A stretch of 64,000 nucleotides of DNA. It comes from Tessaracoccus coleopterorum. GTDB lineage: Bacteria > Actinomycetota > Actinomycetes > Propionibacteriales > Propionibacteriaceae. This document shows, piece by piece, positions 49,566-59,156 of the stretch. Every line of letters begins with the position of its first letter. Position 1 is the first letter of the stretch. Below the pieces are notes generated by a model. The model was given only the letters and a program-made list of their open reading frames with translations. It did no database searches and had not been told where the DNA came from. Location: positions 620,001 to 684,000 of the forward strand of contig NZ_JAANIJ010000001.1 of the NCBI RefSeq assembly GCF_011174705.1, in the 5' to 3' direction. The position numbers were made by a program, and so were the translations under genes.

Positions 49566-51208
49566 TCACTTCTCCTTCTTGTGGTGGCCGAGCCAGACTG
49601 CGTTATCGGGCTCGAGTTGGTCGTCGTGCAGAGCGGCACTCGACAGCAGAACGTGGGCTCCCGCAGGGAGGGCAACCGGGGTTGGGCCCAGGTTGACAAG
49701 GCACGTGACCTCGTCGTCGCCGCGGCCCCGCGCGAAGGCGAGCACGCCTGCATCCGAGTCGATCCAGGCGAAGTCCTCGCCCGCGAGGCCGGGGCGGTGT
49801 GGCGCACGGAGAGCGCCCGGCGGTAGAGGTTGAGCATCGACCCCGCGTCGGCGGCCTGGGTGTCGGCCGCGTAGTCCCCCACCAGGCCGGCTGGGGAAGC
49901 CAGGTGGCGACCTCGACCGGCGAGAAACCGACGTTGGGCTCCCCGCGCGCCAGGGCAGCGGCACCCGGCACCCGTCGCGGCCGGGGTCGGTACCCCCGGA
50001 GAGCAGGTACATCGGGTCCCTGCGCGCATCGTCCGGGATGTCCTCAACCTCGGGGAGGCCGAGTTCGTCGCCCTGGTAGATGTAGAGCGAGCCCGGGAGA
50101 GCCGCGGTGAGCAGGGCCGCAGCGCGCGCCCTGCGTCGGCCGAGCATCGGGTCTGAGGTGCGGCCGAACCGCTTGTCCTCGAACGCGAAGCCGGAATCCC
50201 TGCGGCCGTACCGGGTGACCGGTCGCGTGATGTCATGGTTTGAGAGCACCCATGTCGGAGGGGCGCCCACCAGGGCGTGCGCCGCAAGGGTGGCGTCGAT
50301 CGACTCGCGCAGCTGGCCCTCTTCCCAGGGCCGGATCATGAAGTCGAAGTTGAAGGCGGTGTGCATCTCGTCGTTGCGCAGATAGTTCGCGAACCGCGCA
50401 GCGTCGGGCAGCCACACCTCCCCCACCAGCACCCGGGTGCCCGGGTACGCGTCGGCGAGCCGTCGCCACGCGCGGTAGACGTCGTGCACCTGGTCACGGT
50501 CGGTGTTGGGGTGCTGGCCGGGCCCATGGTGGTCGACGACGTCAGCGAGCTCGGGGTCCTTGATGAGCAGGGCGGCCGAGTCGACCCGGATGCCGGCGAC
50601 CCCGCGGTCGAACCAGAAGCGGAGCACCGACTCGTGTTCCTCCCACACCTCGGGGTTCGCCCAGTTCAGGTCGGGCTGCTCCGGTGCGAACAGGTGGAGA
50701 TACCACTGGCCCGGCCGGCCGTCCGCCTCCGTGACGCGGGTCCATGTCGGCCCGTGGAAGTTGGACGGCCACCGGTTCGGGGGATCCCGCCGTCGTCGCC
50801 CGCGCCGTCGCGGAACCAGAACCGCCCGCGGGCTGCCGATCCGGGCCCGGCCTCGAGCGCCTCGCGGAACCACCGGTGGGCGGATGAAACATGGTTGGGC
50901 ACCACGTCGATGATCGTGCGGATCCCGAGGGTTGCCGCCTCGGCGATCAGCAGTTCCGCCTCCTCCAGCGTCCCGAGGTCGGGATGGATGGCCCGGTAGT
51001 CGGCAACGTCGTAGCCGCCGTCGATCAGCGGTGACGCGTACCACGGCGTGAACCAGATGGCGTCCACACCGAGCTTCACGAGGTAGGGCAGTGCCGCGCG
51101 CACACCGGCCAGGTCGCCGATCCCGTCTCCATCGCCGTCGGCGAAGCTGCGCGGGTAGATCTCGTAGATCACGGCGCGCCGCCACCAGGATGTGTCGTCA
51201 GCGAACAC
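49566..51208 (-). CDS. GH13 alpha-glucosidase / oligo-1,6-glucosidase type
   Basis: About 548 residues, no signal peptide, so cytoplasmic. Begins WWRRAVIYEIYPRSFADGDG, with DGIGDLAG; catalytic residues are the nucleophile Asp in GVAGIRVDSAAL, acid/base Glu in RVLVGEVWLPD and Asp in TWVLSNHD. Other GH13 region markers are IIDVVPNHVS and GSLYIYQGDELGLPEV. GTG start. Four frameshifts, three clustered near 49780-49970. It leads an operon with a CUT1 importer under a divergent LacI regulator, so it probably hydrolyses the imported alpha-glucoside. Confidence 0.88.
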
Positions 51209-51232
51209 GTTGTCCCTCCCCAGACCAATCGG

Positions 51233-51262
51233 CGTTTACCGGTACACGTTTACCGATAAACG
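51233..51262 (-). promoter_or_regulatory. Two adjoining LacI-type operators at the GH13 transcription start
   Basis: CGTTTACCGGTACACG (51233-51248) and CGTTTACCGATAAACG (51247-51262) are 16-bp pseudopalindromes with a central CG, each matching between arms at 7 of 8 positions. They share two bases, so their centres are 14 bp apart. They lie directly downstream of the GH13 -10 box. Confidence 0.8.
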
Positions 51263-51264
51263 CG

Positions 51265-51294
51265 ATGCTAAACTCTCCCATGGGCAGCCGTCAA
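51265..51294 (-). promoter_or_regulatory. GH13 operon promoter
   Basis: -35 TTGACG (51294-51289), 18-bp spacer, -10 TAGCAT (51270-51265). The predicted start falls inside the first operator. Confidence 0.75.
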
Positions 51295-51311
51295 CCCGTG
51301 TTATCGGATCG

Positions 51312-51340
51312 TGACCGGAACAACCGTCCACGGGTAGGCT
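51312..51340 (+). promoter_or_regulatory. Possible promoter of the divergent LacI gene
   Basis: TGACCG (51312-51317), 17-bp spacer, TAGGCT (51335-51340), 21 bp before the ATG. Confidence 0.4.
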
Positions 51341-51361
51341 GCCGATTTCGGAGGGGTCAGC

Positions 51362-52370
51362 ATGACAACGGTCAGGGACATCGCGGCTGAGGCCGGCGTG
51401 AGTGCGATGACGGTCTCCAACGTCCTCAACGGCCGCACCGACAAGGTGTCGGCCGCCACCGCCGAACGCATCCGCAGCATCATGGCCCGCACGGGTTACG
51501 TCCCCAACAGACCCGCCACCGCACTCTCCACGAGCCGGTCCAACATCGTGGCTCTCATCCACGCGGCCAGCGGTCAGCGCAGCCAGCCCAGCCCGCACGA
51601 CTCGATCTTCCTCGACGAGGTCGAGCGCCGGATCACCAGCACAGGCCGGTTCCTGATGATCCGCTCCGCCGACGACGTCTCACACACCTCCGCAGAGCTC
51701 CGCTCGTGGAGGGTTGACGGCGCCATCGTGCTGGGCGCCTTCACCTCGGAGGCCGACGAGGTGCAGGCGCAACTGGGCCTCCCCTGGTCTTCGTCGACAA
51801 CTACTCGACCTCGAGCCGGGTGAGCAGGGTAGGGCTCGACGACTTCCAGGGCGGCCTGCTCGCCGCCCGCGAGTTGATCGCGGCCGGGCACCGTCGCCTC
51901 GCCCTGGTCGCTCCCGGCGTCGACCGCCCCGGCGTCATCCACCAGCGCTGCCTCGGTTTCCGCGCAGCCGTCGCTGAGGCCGGCCTCGACCGGGACTCAT
52001 TGGAACTGATCGACTGCGAGCCGTTCTTCGACGCCAGCCGAGAACTGGGGACAAGCCTCGCGGAGCGGCCCGATCGGGCCACCGGCATCTTCGCCACCGC
52101 CGACATCATCGCCATCGGGCTGTTGAAGGGCCTGGTCGAGGCCGGGGTGCGCGTGCCGGAGGAGGCCTCCATCGTCGGCTTCGACGACCTGCCCGAGGCG
52201 CGCTACGTGACCCCTCGCTCACCACGATCCGACAGGACATCCCCGCCAAGGCGAAGGCGGCGGTCGACGCGCTGCTCCAACTCATCGACGGCAGGGAGCG
52301 ACCCGCCGAGGTGCGTCTCCCCGTGACGCTGTGCCGGCGCGGCTCCGTCGCGGAGGCACGCACCAGCTGA
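51362..52370 (+). CDS. LacI-family regulator of the GH13 / CUT1 operon
   Basis: About 336 residues. Helix-turn-helix VRDIAAEAGVSAMTVSNVLN, hinge YVPNRPATALSTSRSN, sensor domain with GIFATADIIAIGLLKGL and ASIVGFDDLPEARYVTP. Frameshifts near 51783 and 52213 are each one base in a C run. GGAGGGG precedes the ATG. Divergently transcribed from the GH13 gene across a 150-bp region with two matching operators. Confidence 0.88.
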
Positions 52371-52386
52371 CCGGTCCAGCAGACGT

Positions 52387-52422
52387 AGCAGGCCCGCACC
52401 TCCGGGGAGGTGCGGGCCTGCT
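52387..52422 (-). terminator. Bidirectional terminator between the LacI gene and rpsQ
   Basis: A perfect 17-bp inverted repeat (AGCAGGCCCGCACCTCC and GGAGGTGCGGGCCTGCT) between convergent genes, 16 bp after the LacI stop and 18 bp after the rpsQ stop. It marks the end of the S10 operon and the left side of the interruption as read along the ribosomal cluster. Confidence 0.85.
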
Positions 52423-52440
52423 GCGGGTAGGGCCTGTGCC

Positions 52441-52712
52441 TTACTTGGCGCGCTCGATGATCTCGACCAGGCGCCAGCGCTTCTGCGCCGACAGCGGACG
52501 GGTCTCCATCACGCGGACGAGGTCACCGGTGGCGGCCTCGTTGTTCTCATCGTGGGCCTTCAGCCGGATGGACTTCGTCATGACCTTGCCGTAGAGGGGT
52601 GCTTGACCCGATCCTCGACCATCACGACGATCGTCTTGTCCATCTTGTCGGACACGACGACGCCCTGGGCGACCTTACGCCTGCTGCGCTCGGTGGTGTT
52701 CTCTTCGCTCAT
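52441..52712 (-). CDS. rpsQ: 30S ribosomal protein S17
   Basis: About 90 residues: [76 protein letters not shown]. One C is missing from a run near 52600. It is last gene of the S10 operon, followed by a terminator instead of rplN. Confidence 0.95.
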
Positions 52713-52714
52713 TG

Positions 52715-52948
52715 TCAGTTCTCCTCGACGGCCGGCTCGTCCTCGATACCGAGGTTGCGTTCCTGCAGCACCGTGTAGATGCGGGCGATGTCCTTGCGGA
52801 CGCCGTTGAGGCGGCTGCTCGACTCGAGCTGCCCCGTGGCGGCCTGGAAGCGGAGCCCGAAGGCCTCTTCCTTCAGCTCAACGATCTTGGCGTTGAGCTG
52901 GTCACGCGAAAGACCACGGAGATCGTGTGCCTTGAGAGACTTGCTCAT
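52715..52948 (-). CDS. rpmC: 50S ribosomal protein L29
   Basis: 77 residues, intact: [60 protein letters not shown]. Nascent-chain exit-site protein; start overlaps the rplP stop by 1 bp. Confidence 0.96.
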   Translation of the reverse strand: MSKSLKAHDLRGLSRDQLNAKIVELKEEAFGLRFQAATGQLESSSRLNGVRKDIARIYTVLQERNLGIEDEPAVEEN

Positions 52949-53367
52949 CAGTTGTCACCTGCTTCGCGCTTGATGAAGCGTGCCTTGAAGGGCAGCTTGT
53001 GGATGGCCAGACGCATGGCCTCACGGGCCACTTCCTCCGGAACGCCGGAGAGCTCGAACAGAACGCGTCCGGGCTTGATGTTGGCGACCCACCACTCCGG
53101 CGAACCCTTACCGGAACCCATGCGGGTTTCGGCCGGCTTCTTGGTCAGGGGGCGGTCCGGGTACACGTTGATCCAGACCTTGCCGCCACGCTTGATGTGA
53201 CGGGTCATGGCGATACGAGCGGCCTCGATCTGACGGTTGGTCAGGTAGGACGACTCGAGCGCCTGGATGCCGTAATCGCCGAAGGCCAGCTTCGTGCCGC
53301 CCTTGGCCGCACCATCCCGCTTGGGGTGGTGCTGCTTACGGAACTTAACTCGACGAGGAATCAGCAT
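52948..53367 (-). CDS. rplP: 50S ribosomal protein L16
   Basis: 139 residues, intact: [60 protein letters not shown]. Part of the peptidyl-transferase and A-site region. Confidence 0.97.
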   Translation of the reverse strand: MLIPRRVKFRKQHHPKRDGAAKGGTKLAFGDYGIQALESSYLTNRQIEAARIAMTRHIKRGGKVWINVYPDRPLTKKPAETRMGSGKGSPEWWVANIKPGRVLFELSGVPEEVAREAMRLAIHKLPFKARFIKREAGDN

Positions 53368-53370
53368 GAC

Positions 53371-54179
53371 TTATGCTCCTGCGTTCTCAGTTGCGGGCGC
53401 AGCGGGGCCTCAGCCTGCGCTGCGTCGGCGCGACGGCGACCGCCGCGCTCGGGACGATCACCGCGCTCGCCGCGGGCCGGACGACGGCCCGGACGCTGAC
53501 GGCCGGCGGGCGCACTGTTGCGGGCAGCCTTCTGGGCGGCGCGCTCTGCGCGGGTGCCGACGACGTCACCCTTGTAGATCCACACCTTGACGCCGATGCG
53601 ACCGAACGTGGTGCGGGCCTCGTAGAAGCCGTAGTCGATATCGGCGCGGAGGGTGTGCAGCGGCACCTGGCCGTCGCGGTAACCCTCGGAGCGCGACATC
53701 TCAGCGCCGCCGAGACGACCGGAGCACTTGATGCGAATACCCTTGGCGCCCGCACGCATGGCGGTCTGCTGGGCCTTGCGCATGGCGCGACGGAAAGCGA
53801 CACGGGCACCGAGCTGCTCGGCAACGCCCTGGGCGACAAGCTGAGCGTCGATCTCGGGGTTCTTGACCTCGAGGATGTTCAGCTGGACCTGCTTGCCGGT
53901 GAGCTTCTCGAGCTCGGCACGGACGCGCTCCGCCTCGGCGCCGTTACGGCCGATGACGATGCCCGGACGGGCGGCGTGCAGGAAAATGGTCACCCGCTCC
54001 GAGCGGCGCTCGATCTCGATGGACGAGATGCCGGCGCGCTCGAGCGTCTTGGTCAGGTACCCGCGGATCTTGACGTCCTCACCGACGAACTCCGAGTACT
54101 GCTTGTCGCTGTACCAACGGGAGACGTGGTCGGTGGTGATGCCGAGGCGGAAACCAATCGGGTTGATCTTCTGGCCCAT
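53371..54179 (-). CDS. rpsC: 30S ribosomal protein S3
   Basis: About 269 residues. [20 protein letters not shown] start, KH domain with [20 protein letters not shown], and C-terminal domain [21 protein letters not shown] long basic and Ala-rich tail follows ([20 protein letters not shown]). The uncorrected frame stops at 53361; one missing base near 53405 would instead give the usual ending TENAGA with the stop at 53371. Confidence 0.94.
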
Positions 54180-54181
54180 TA

Positions 54182-54580
54182 TCAGGCTCCCTTCGTCTCG
54201 CGGGGTTCGACGACCACGGTGATGTGCGAGCCGCGCTTCAGGATGCGGCTGGCCGATCCCTTGGCCGGGGCGGATCCGGCGGAGGGTCACGCCCTCGTCG
54301 ACGAATGCCTTGGAGATGTACAGGTCATCGCCGCGGAGACCCTCAGAGGTCTCAGCGTTCGCGACCGCCGAGGCCACGACCTTGTACACGGGCTCGGAGG
54401 CCGCCTGAGGGGCGAACTTCAGGGCGACAAGGGCTTCCTTGACGCTCATGCCACGGACGAGGTCGATGACGCGACGAACCTTGGTGGGGCTCATACGGAC
54501 GTGACGCGCGATGGCGTACGAGCCGTCGCGGTCCCGAGCAGGGCCTCGCGACGACGGCTGTTGCCGTTCTCGTTGCTCAT
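54182..54580 (-). CDS. rplV: 50S ribosomal protein L22
   Basis: About 133 residues: [80 protein letters not shown]. Frameshifts near 54532 and 54275 are single missing bases in G or C runs. Lines the exit tunnel. Confidence 0.95.
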
Positions 54581-54607
54581 AGTTGAATCAGTTCCTTATC
54601 TCGCGCC

Positions 54608-54889
54608 TCAGCGGCGACGGGCCTTCTTGTCGTCCTTCACGTGCCCCTTGAAGGTGCGCGTGGGAGCGAACTCGCCCAGCTTGTGACCGATCATGGACTC
54701 GGTGACGAACACCGGGACATGCTTGCGACCGTCGTGCACCGCGATGGTGTGCCCGAGCATGTCGGGAATGATCATCGAGCGGCGCGACCAGGTGCGGATG
54801 ACGTTCTTGGTGCCCTTGTCGTTCTGGACTTCCACCTTCTTGAGCAGGTGGTCGTCGACGAAGGGGCCCTTCTTAAGGCTGCGTGGCAT
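54608..54889 (-). CDS. rpsS: 30S ribosomal protein S19
   Basis: 93 residues, intact: [60 protein letters not shown]. Confidence 0.97.
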   Translation of the reverse strand: MPRSLKKGPFVDDHLLKKVEVQNDKGTKNVIRTWSRRSMIIPDMLGHTIAVHDGRKHVPVFVTESMIGHKLGEFAPTRTFKGHVKDDKKARRR

Positions 54890-54907
54890 TGTTCTTGACT
54901 CTCCCTA

Positions 54908-55743
54908 TCAGCGCTTCTTGCCGGTCTTGCGTCGACGGACGATGAGCCGGTTGCTCGCCTTGTTCTTGTCGCGGGTGCGGCCCTCGGGCTTGCCCCACGG
55001 GGAAACCGGGTGACGGCCACCGGAGGTGCGGCCCTCGCCACCACCGTGCGGGTGGTCGACCGGGTTCATCACGACACCGCGGACGGTCGGGCGGATGCCC
55101 TTCCAGCGGTTGCGGCCGGCCTTGCCCCAGTTGATGTTGGACTGCTCGGCGTTGCCGACCGTGCCGATCGTGGCGCGGCAGCGGACGTCGACCATGCGCA
55201 TTTCGCCCGAGGGCATACGCAGCGTGGCGTACTTGCCCTCACGAGCGACGAGCTGGATCGCCGCACCGGCCGAGCGGCCGAGCTTCGCGCCGCCACCGGG
55301 ACGCAGCTCCACGGCGTGCACCGTGGTGCCGACGGGGATCTGACGCAGTTCGAGGTTGTTGCCCGGCTTGATGTCGGAGCCCTCGCCCGCCGAGATGACG
55401 GTGCCCTGGGTCAGCCCGTTGGGGCGATGATGTAGCGCTTCTCGCCGTCCAGGTAGTGGAGCAGCGCGATGCGGGCGGTGCGGTTGGGGTCGTACTCGAT
55501 GTGAGCGACCTTGGCCGGAACGCCGTCCTTGTCGTAGCGCTTGAAATCGATGATGCGGTAGGCCTGCTTGTGGCCGCCGCCGATGTGGCGCGTGGTGATG
55601 CGGCCGGTGTTGTTACGGCCACCGGTCTTCGTCTTCGGTGCGAGCAGCGACTTCTCCGGGGTGGAGCGAGTGAGCTCGACGAAGTCGGACACGCTGGAGC
55701 CACGACGGCCCGGCGTAGTCGGCTTGTACTTACGGATACCCAT
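54908..55743 (-). CDS. rplB: 50S ribosomal protein L2
   Basis: About 279 residues. [40 protein letters not shown], the catalytic-region histidine in [20 protein letters not shown], and a basic tail. One base is missing near 55420 ([11 protein letters not shown]). Confidence 0.96.
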
Positions 55744-55746
55744 GAG

Positions 55747-56087
55747 TCAAAAATCCTTCTTCTTTATGAGCACCCGGTCAGCCGACCGGGCCCCGAAGAT
55801 GTCGATGCTCTCGCCCTCGGCGAGGGTGACGATGGCACGCTTGGTGTCGGCCTTCTTGCCGAACCCGTAGCGGGTACGGCGGCGCTTGCCCTGGCGGTTG
55901 AGGGTGTTCACCGATGCCACCTTGACCCGAAGATCGTCTCAATGGCGATCTTGATCTCAGTCTTGTTGGCGTCGGGAGCGACGACGAAGGTGTACTTGCC
56001 GTCATCGAGCAGGTTGTAGCTCTTCTCGCTCACCACGGGACGCAGGATGACGTCGCGGTGATCGCGGATCTTCAGCGCAGTCGTCAC
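55747..56087 (-). CDS. rplW: 50S ribosomal protein L23
   Basis: About 113 residues: [80 protein letters not shown]. One base missing near 55930. GTG start overlapping the rplD stop (GTGA). Docks trigger factor and SRP. Confidence 0.94.
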
Positions 56088-56997
56088 TTGTCCTTCTCCT
56101 CGTTGTTGTTCGCGACGGCCGGGATGAACCCGGCAGCCTCGGCGGCCTCAGAGCTGTTGAACCAGATCTCGGCCTTCGTGCGGGTGTACCAGGGCGACTC
56201 CGGCGTGTGGTACTTGCCGGTGTTGGCGTTGCCCTTGATGTCGTACCCGGCGGGGGCTCCTCGCCACGGTAGACGCCCTCGGCCTCGGCCTCAGCGGCCG
56301 GAGCGGCGGGGGCCTCGGCAGCAGCCTCGGACGCGGTGGCGACGGCCTTGGCCGACTTGCCGGTCGCGGGGCCGGCGACAAAAGCCGCGAGCGCTGCAGA
56401 GGTGAACACGACCTTGTCGTTGACCAGCACGTCGTACGTGTTGAGCTGGTCGACGGCCAGAGCGTGGACGGTCGGGACGTTGCGGAGGCTCAGCCAGGCC
56501 ACGTCCTCGAAGCGGTCGAGCACGACGAGCACCTTGCTGATGTCGCCGGCGACGGCGGTCAGCGAGGCGATTGCCGCCTTGGTCGAGGGCTTCTCACCCG
56601 AGACGAGCTCGGAGATGACGAACACGTGACCGTCGCGGGCCCGGTCGGAGAGGGCGCCACGCAGAGCGGCGGCGATCATCTTCTTGGGGGTGCGCTGCGA
56701 GTAGTCGCGCGGGGTCGGGCCGTGGACGACGCCACCGCCGGTCCAGATCGGCGAGCGACGCGAGCCGTGACGCGCACGGCCGGTGCCCTTCTGACGCCAG
56801 GGCTTGATGCCACCGCCGCGGACCTCGCCGCGGGTCTTGGTGTCATGCGTGCCCTGACGGGCGGCGGCCAGCTGGGCCACGACGACCTGGTGGATCAGCG
56901 GGATGTTGGTCTGCGTGTCGAACAGCTCACCGGGAAGGTCGGCCTTGCCTGCCTTCTTGCCCTTGGCGTCGATCACGTCAACAGTCAGATCGCTCAT
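56084..56997 (-). CDS. rplD: 50S ribosomal protein L4 with a C-terminal sunset-like extension
   Basis: About 304 residues against roughly 205 for ordinary L4. Residues 1-210 are normal: [60 protein letters not shown]. An Ala/Glu-rich linker (about 211-245) then leads to an extra module, [44 protein letters not shown], ending NNNEEKDK. The module has the pattern I recall for the small actinobacterial 'sunset' domain. One C is missing near 56255 in the linker. ATG overlaps the rplC stop. Confidence 0.93.
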
Positions 56998-57649
56998 GCT
57001 GCGACACCCTTCTTAGCTGCGCTGCGGACGACGACGAAGTCGCCGTTGTTGCCGGGATGGCGCCGCGGACCAGCAGGAGGCCACGCTCGGCGTCAACCGC
57101 GTGAATCTTGAGGTTCTGGACGGTGACCTTGTCATTGCCCATGCGACCCGCCATGCGGAGGCCCTTGAAGACCCTGCCGGGGGTGGCGCAGCCACCGATG
57201 GAACCGGGCGAGCGGTGCTTGCGGTGCACACCGTGCGAGGCGCGCAGACCCTTGAAGCCGTGGCGCTTCATGACACCCGCGGTGCCCTTGCCCTTGGAGG
57301 TGCCGGTCACGTCGACGATCTCGCCGTCGGCGAAGACCTCGGCCGTCAGCTCCTGACCCAGCTGGAACTCGGACGCATCAGCGGTGCGGAGTTCAACCAG
57401 GTGCTTGCGGGCGGTGACGTCGGCCTTGGCGAAGTGCCCGGCCTCCGGCTTGGTGACCTTCTTGGCCTTGACGGCACCGAAGCCGAGCTGCACGGCGTTG
57501 TAGCCGTCAACCTCGGGGGTGCGGACCTGCGTCACGACGCAGGGACCGGCCTGGATCACGGTCACGGGGACGACCTTGTTGTTCTCGTCCCACAGCTGGG
57601 TCATGCCGAGCTTGGTGCCCAGGATGCCCTTCACGATTCGTTCACTCAT
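56994..57649 (-). CDS. rplC: 50S ribosomal protein L3
   Basis: About 218 residues: [80 protein letters not shown]. One base missing near 57055. ATG at 57649 gives the conserved start; five extra codons upstream are unlikely to be used. Confidence 0.96.
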
Positions 57650-57660
57650 TTCAGCAGACC

Positions 57661-57972
57661 TCACGGGAGCTTGATCTCGATGTCGACACCGGCCGGCAGA
57701 TCGAGACGCATCAGCGAATCGACCGTCTTCGGCGTCGGATCGAGGATGTCGATCAGACGCTTGTGCGTGCGCATCTCGAAGTGCTCACGGCTGTCCTTGT
57801 ACTTGTGGGGCGAACGGATAACGCAGAACACGTTCTTCTCCGTCGGCAGCGGCACGGGGCCCGCCACCTTCGCACCCGTGCGAGTCACGGTGTCGACGAT
57901 TTTGCGCGCCGAGCTGTCGATGACCTCATGGTCATACGCCCGCAGCCTGATGCGGATCTTTTGTCCAGCCAC
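57661..57972 (-). CDS. rpsJ: 30S ribosomal protein S10
   Basis: 103 residues, intact: [63 protein letters not shown] start. First gene of the S10 operon. Confidence 0.97.
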   Translation of the reverse strand: MAGQKIRIRLRAYDHEVIDSSARKIVDTVTRTGAKVAGPVPLPTEKNVFCVIRSPHKYKDSREHFEMRTHKRLIDILDPTPKTVDSLMRLDLPAGVDIEIKLP

Positions 57973-58300
57973 AGTCGTTCCTTCTTCTCGTCCCTTTGGA
58001 AATTTCAAGTTCCTACGGGGTAAAACCCCTTGTCGCCCCGACCCCGCGCTCGGGAGTGTCGCGCCATCAGCCGCAAGATGAGACGTCCTTCTCGGGCCAT
58101 TCAGCCTCTGAAGGTCTAATCTCGCGCTTGGGCAATCAGACCTCGCTCGGTGGGCGTCAGGCGCTTTCGCACCCTGCACCCCTCGCGGAGCAACCGTCAT
58201 ATTCTTTCACGGTCTCCCCCGCTCGCCAAATCGGGGGTGGCGAACCGCCTGCGACACGCCCGGCCGCGGGGCACGGGGGTGTCGAGGCGGTCCGTGGCCG
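57973..58300. other. S10 operon leader and promoter region, no gene
   Basis: 328 bp without a convincing coding region. It should hold the rpsJ promoter and a long 5' leader on the minus strand. I could not identify a -35/-10 pair with good spacing or a recognisable L4 regulatory hairpin. Confidence 0.6.
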
Positions 58301-59155
58301 TCAGTAGGTCGTCAGGCCACGGGCGCGGAAGATCCCACGCGCGGCCTCAACCTCGTCGTTGCCGGGTGGTCGGGCATCGCCCAACTGATACGGCATCCCG
58401 ATCTCCTCCCACTTCGCCCTGCCCATCTGGTGGAAGGGCAGCACCTCGACCCGCTCGACGTTGCCGAGGGTGGCCGTGTAGTCCGCCACCGCCGCGACGT
58501 TGGCAGGGTCGTCGGTCAGCCCCGGCACCAGCACGAATCGGATCCAGGTGGCGATGCCGAGCCCGTCGAGGCGGCGTCCGAAGTCGAGGGTGGGTTGGAG
58601 GTCGCGGCCGGTCACCCGACGGTAGGTCTCCTCGTCGCCCGACTTCACGTCCAGGAGCACGAGGTCGACGTCGGCCAGCATCTCATCGGTGGCGTTGCGC
58701 CCGAGGAAGCCGGAGGTGTCGATGGCCGTGTGGATGCCCATCCCCTTCGCGCCCCGCAGGATGCGCGCCGCGAACGCCGGCTGCTGCAGCACCTCGCCGC
58801 CCGAAAGCGTGATGCCCCGCGGGTGGCGCGGAACACCCGCGGTAGCGACGGATCCGCGCCAGCAGGTCATCGGAGCGCACCGGCACGCCGCGGTTCGCGG
58901 CCATCGTGTCAGGGTTGTGGCAGTAGAGACATCTGAGCGGGCAGCCCGCGAGAAAGGTGGTCATCCGGGTGCCCGGTCCGTCGACGGCCGTGACCAGCTC
59001 CCAGGAGTGGACCGACCCGATCTCTCCGAGCCGCTGCGCAAGCAGGAGCTCGGAGCGCTCGATGTCACCGACGACGGGGATGCCGCCGAGCATGGCCGCA
59101 CCCGTCGCGGCGGACGCCCGGCGCCGGCCGGGGCGTCCCGCAGGACGTCGGTCAC
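58301..59155 (-). CDS. pflA: Pyruvate formate-lyase-activating enzyme
   Basis: Radical-SAM enzyme that installs the glycyl radical on PflB. About 284 residues. The iron-sulphur motif CPLRCLYC (CxxxCxxC) follows SWELVTAVDGPGTRMTTFLA; then ITLSGGEVLQQPAFAARIL, DTSGFLGRN and LLDVKSGDEETYRRVTG. GTG start just after pflB (1-bp gap). Frameshifts near 59115 and 58840. Confidence 0.92.
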
Positions 59156-59156
59156 G

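Noticed and set aside
38502..52440. Integrative element or prophage
   Set aside because: The holin-family protein at 45873 belongs to a chromosomal membrane family. I found no integrase, terminase, transposase or flanking repeats.
53373..54686. A 437-codon plus-strand frame
   Set aside because: Antisense to rpsC and rplV; ribosomal genes explain the region.
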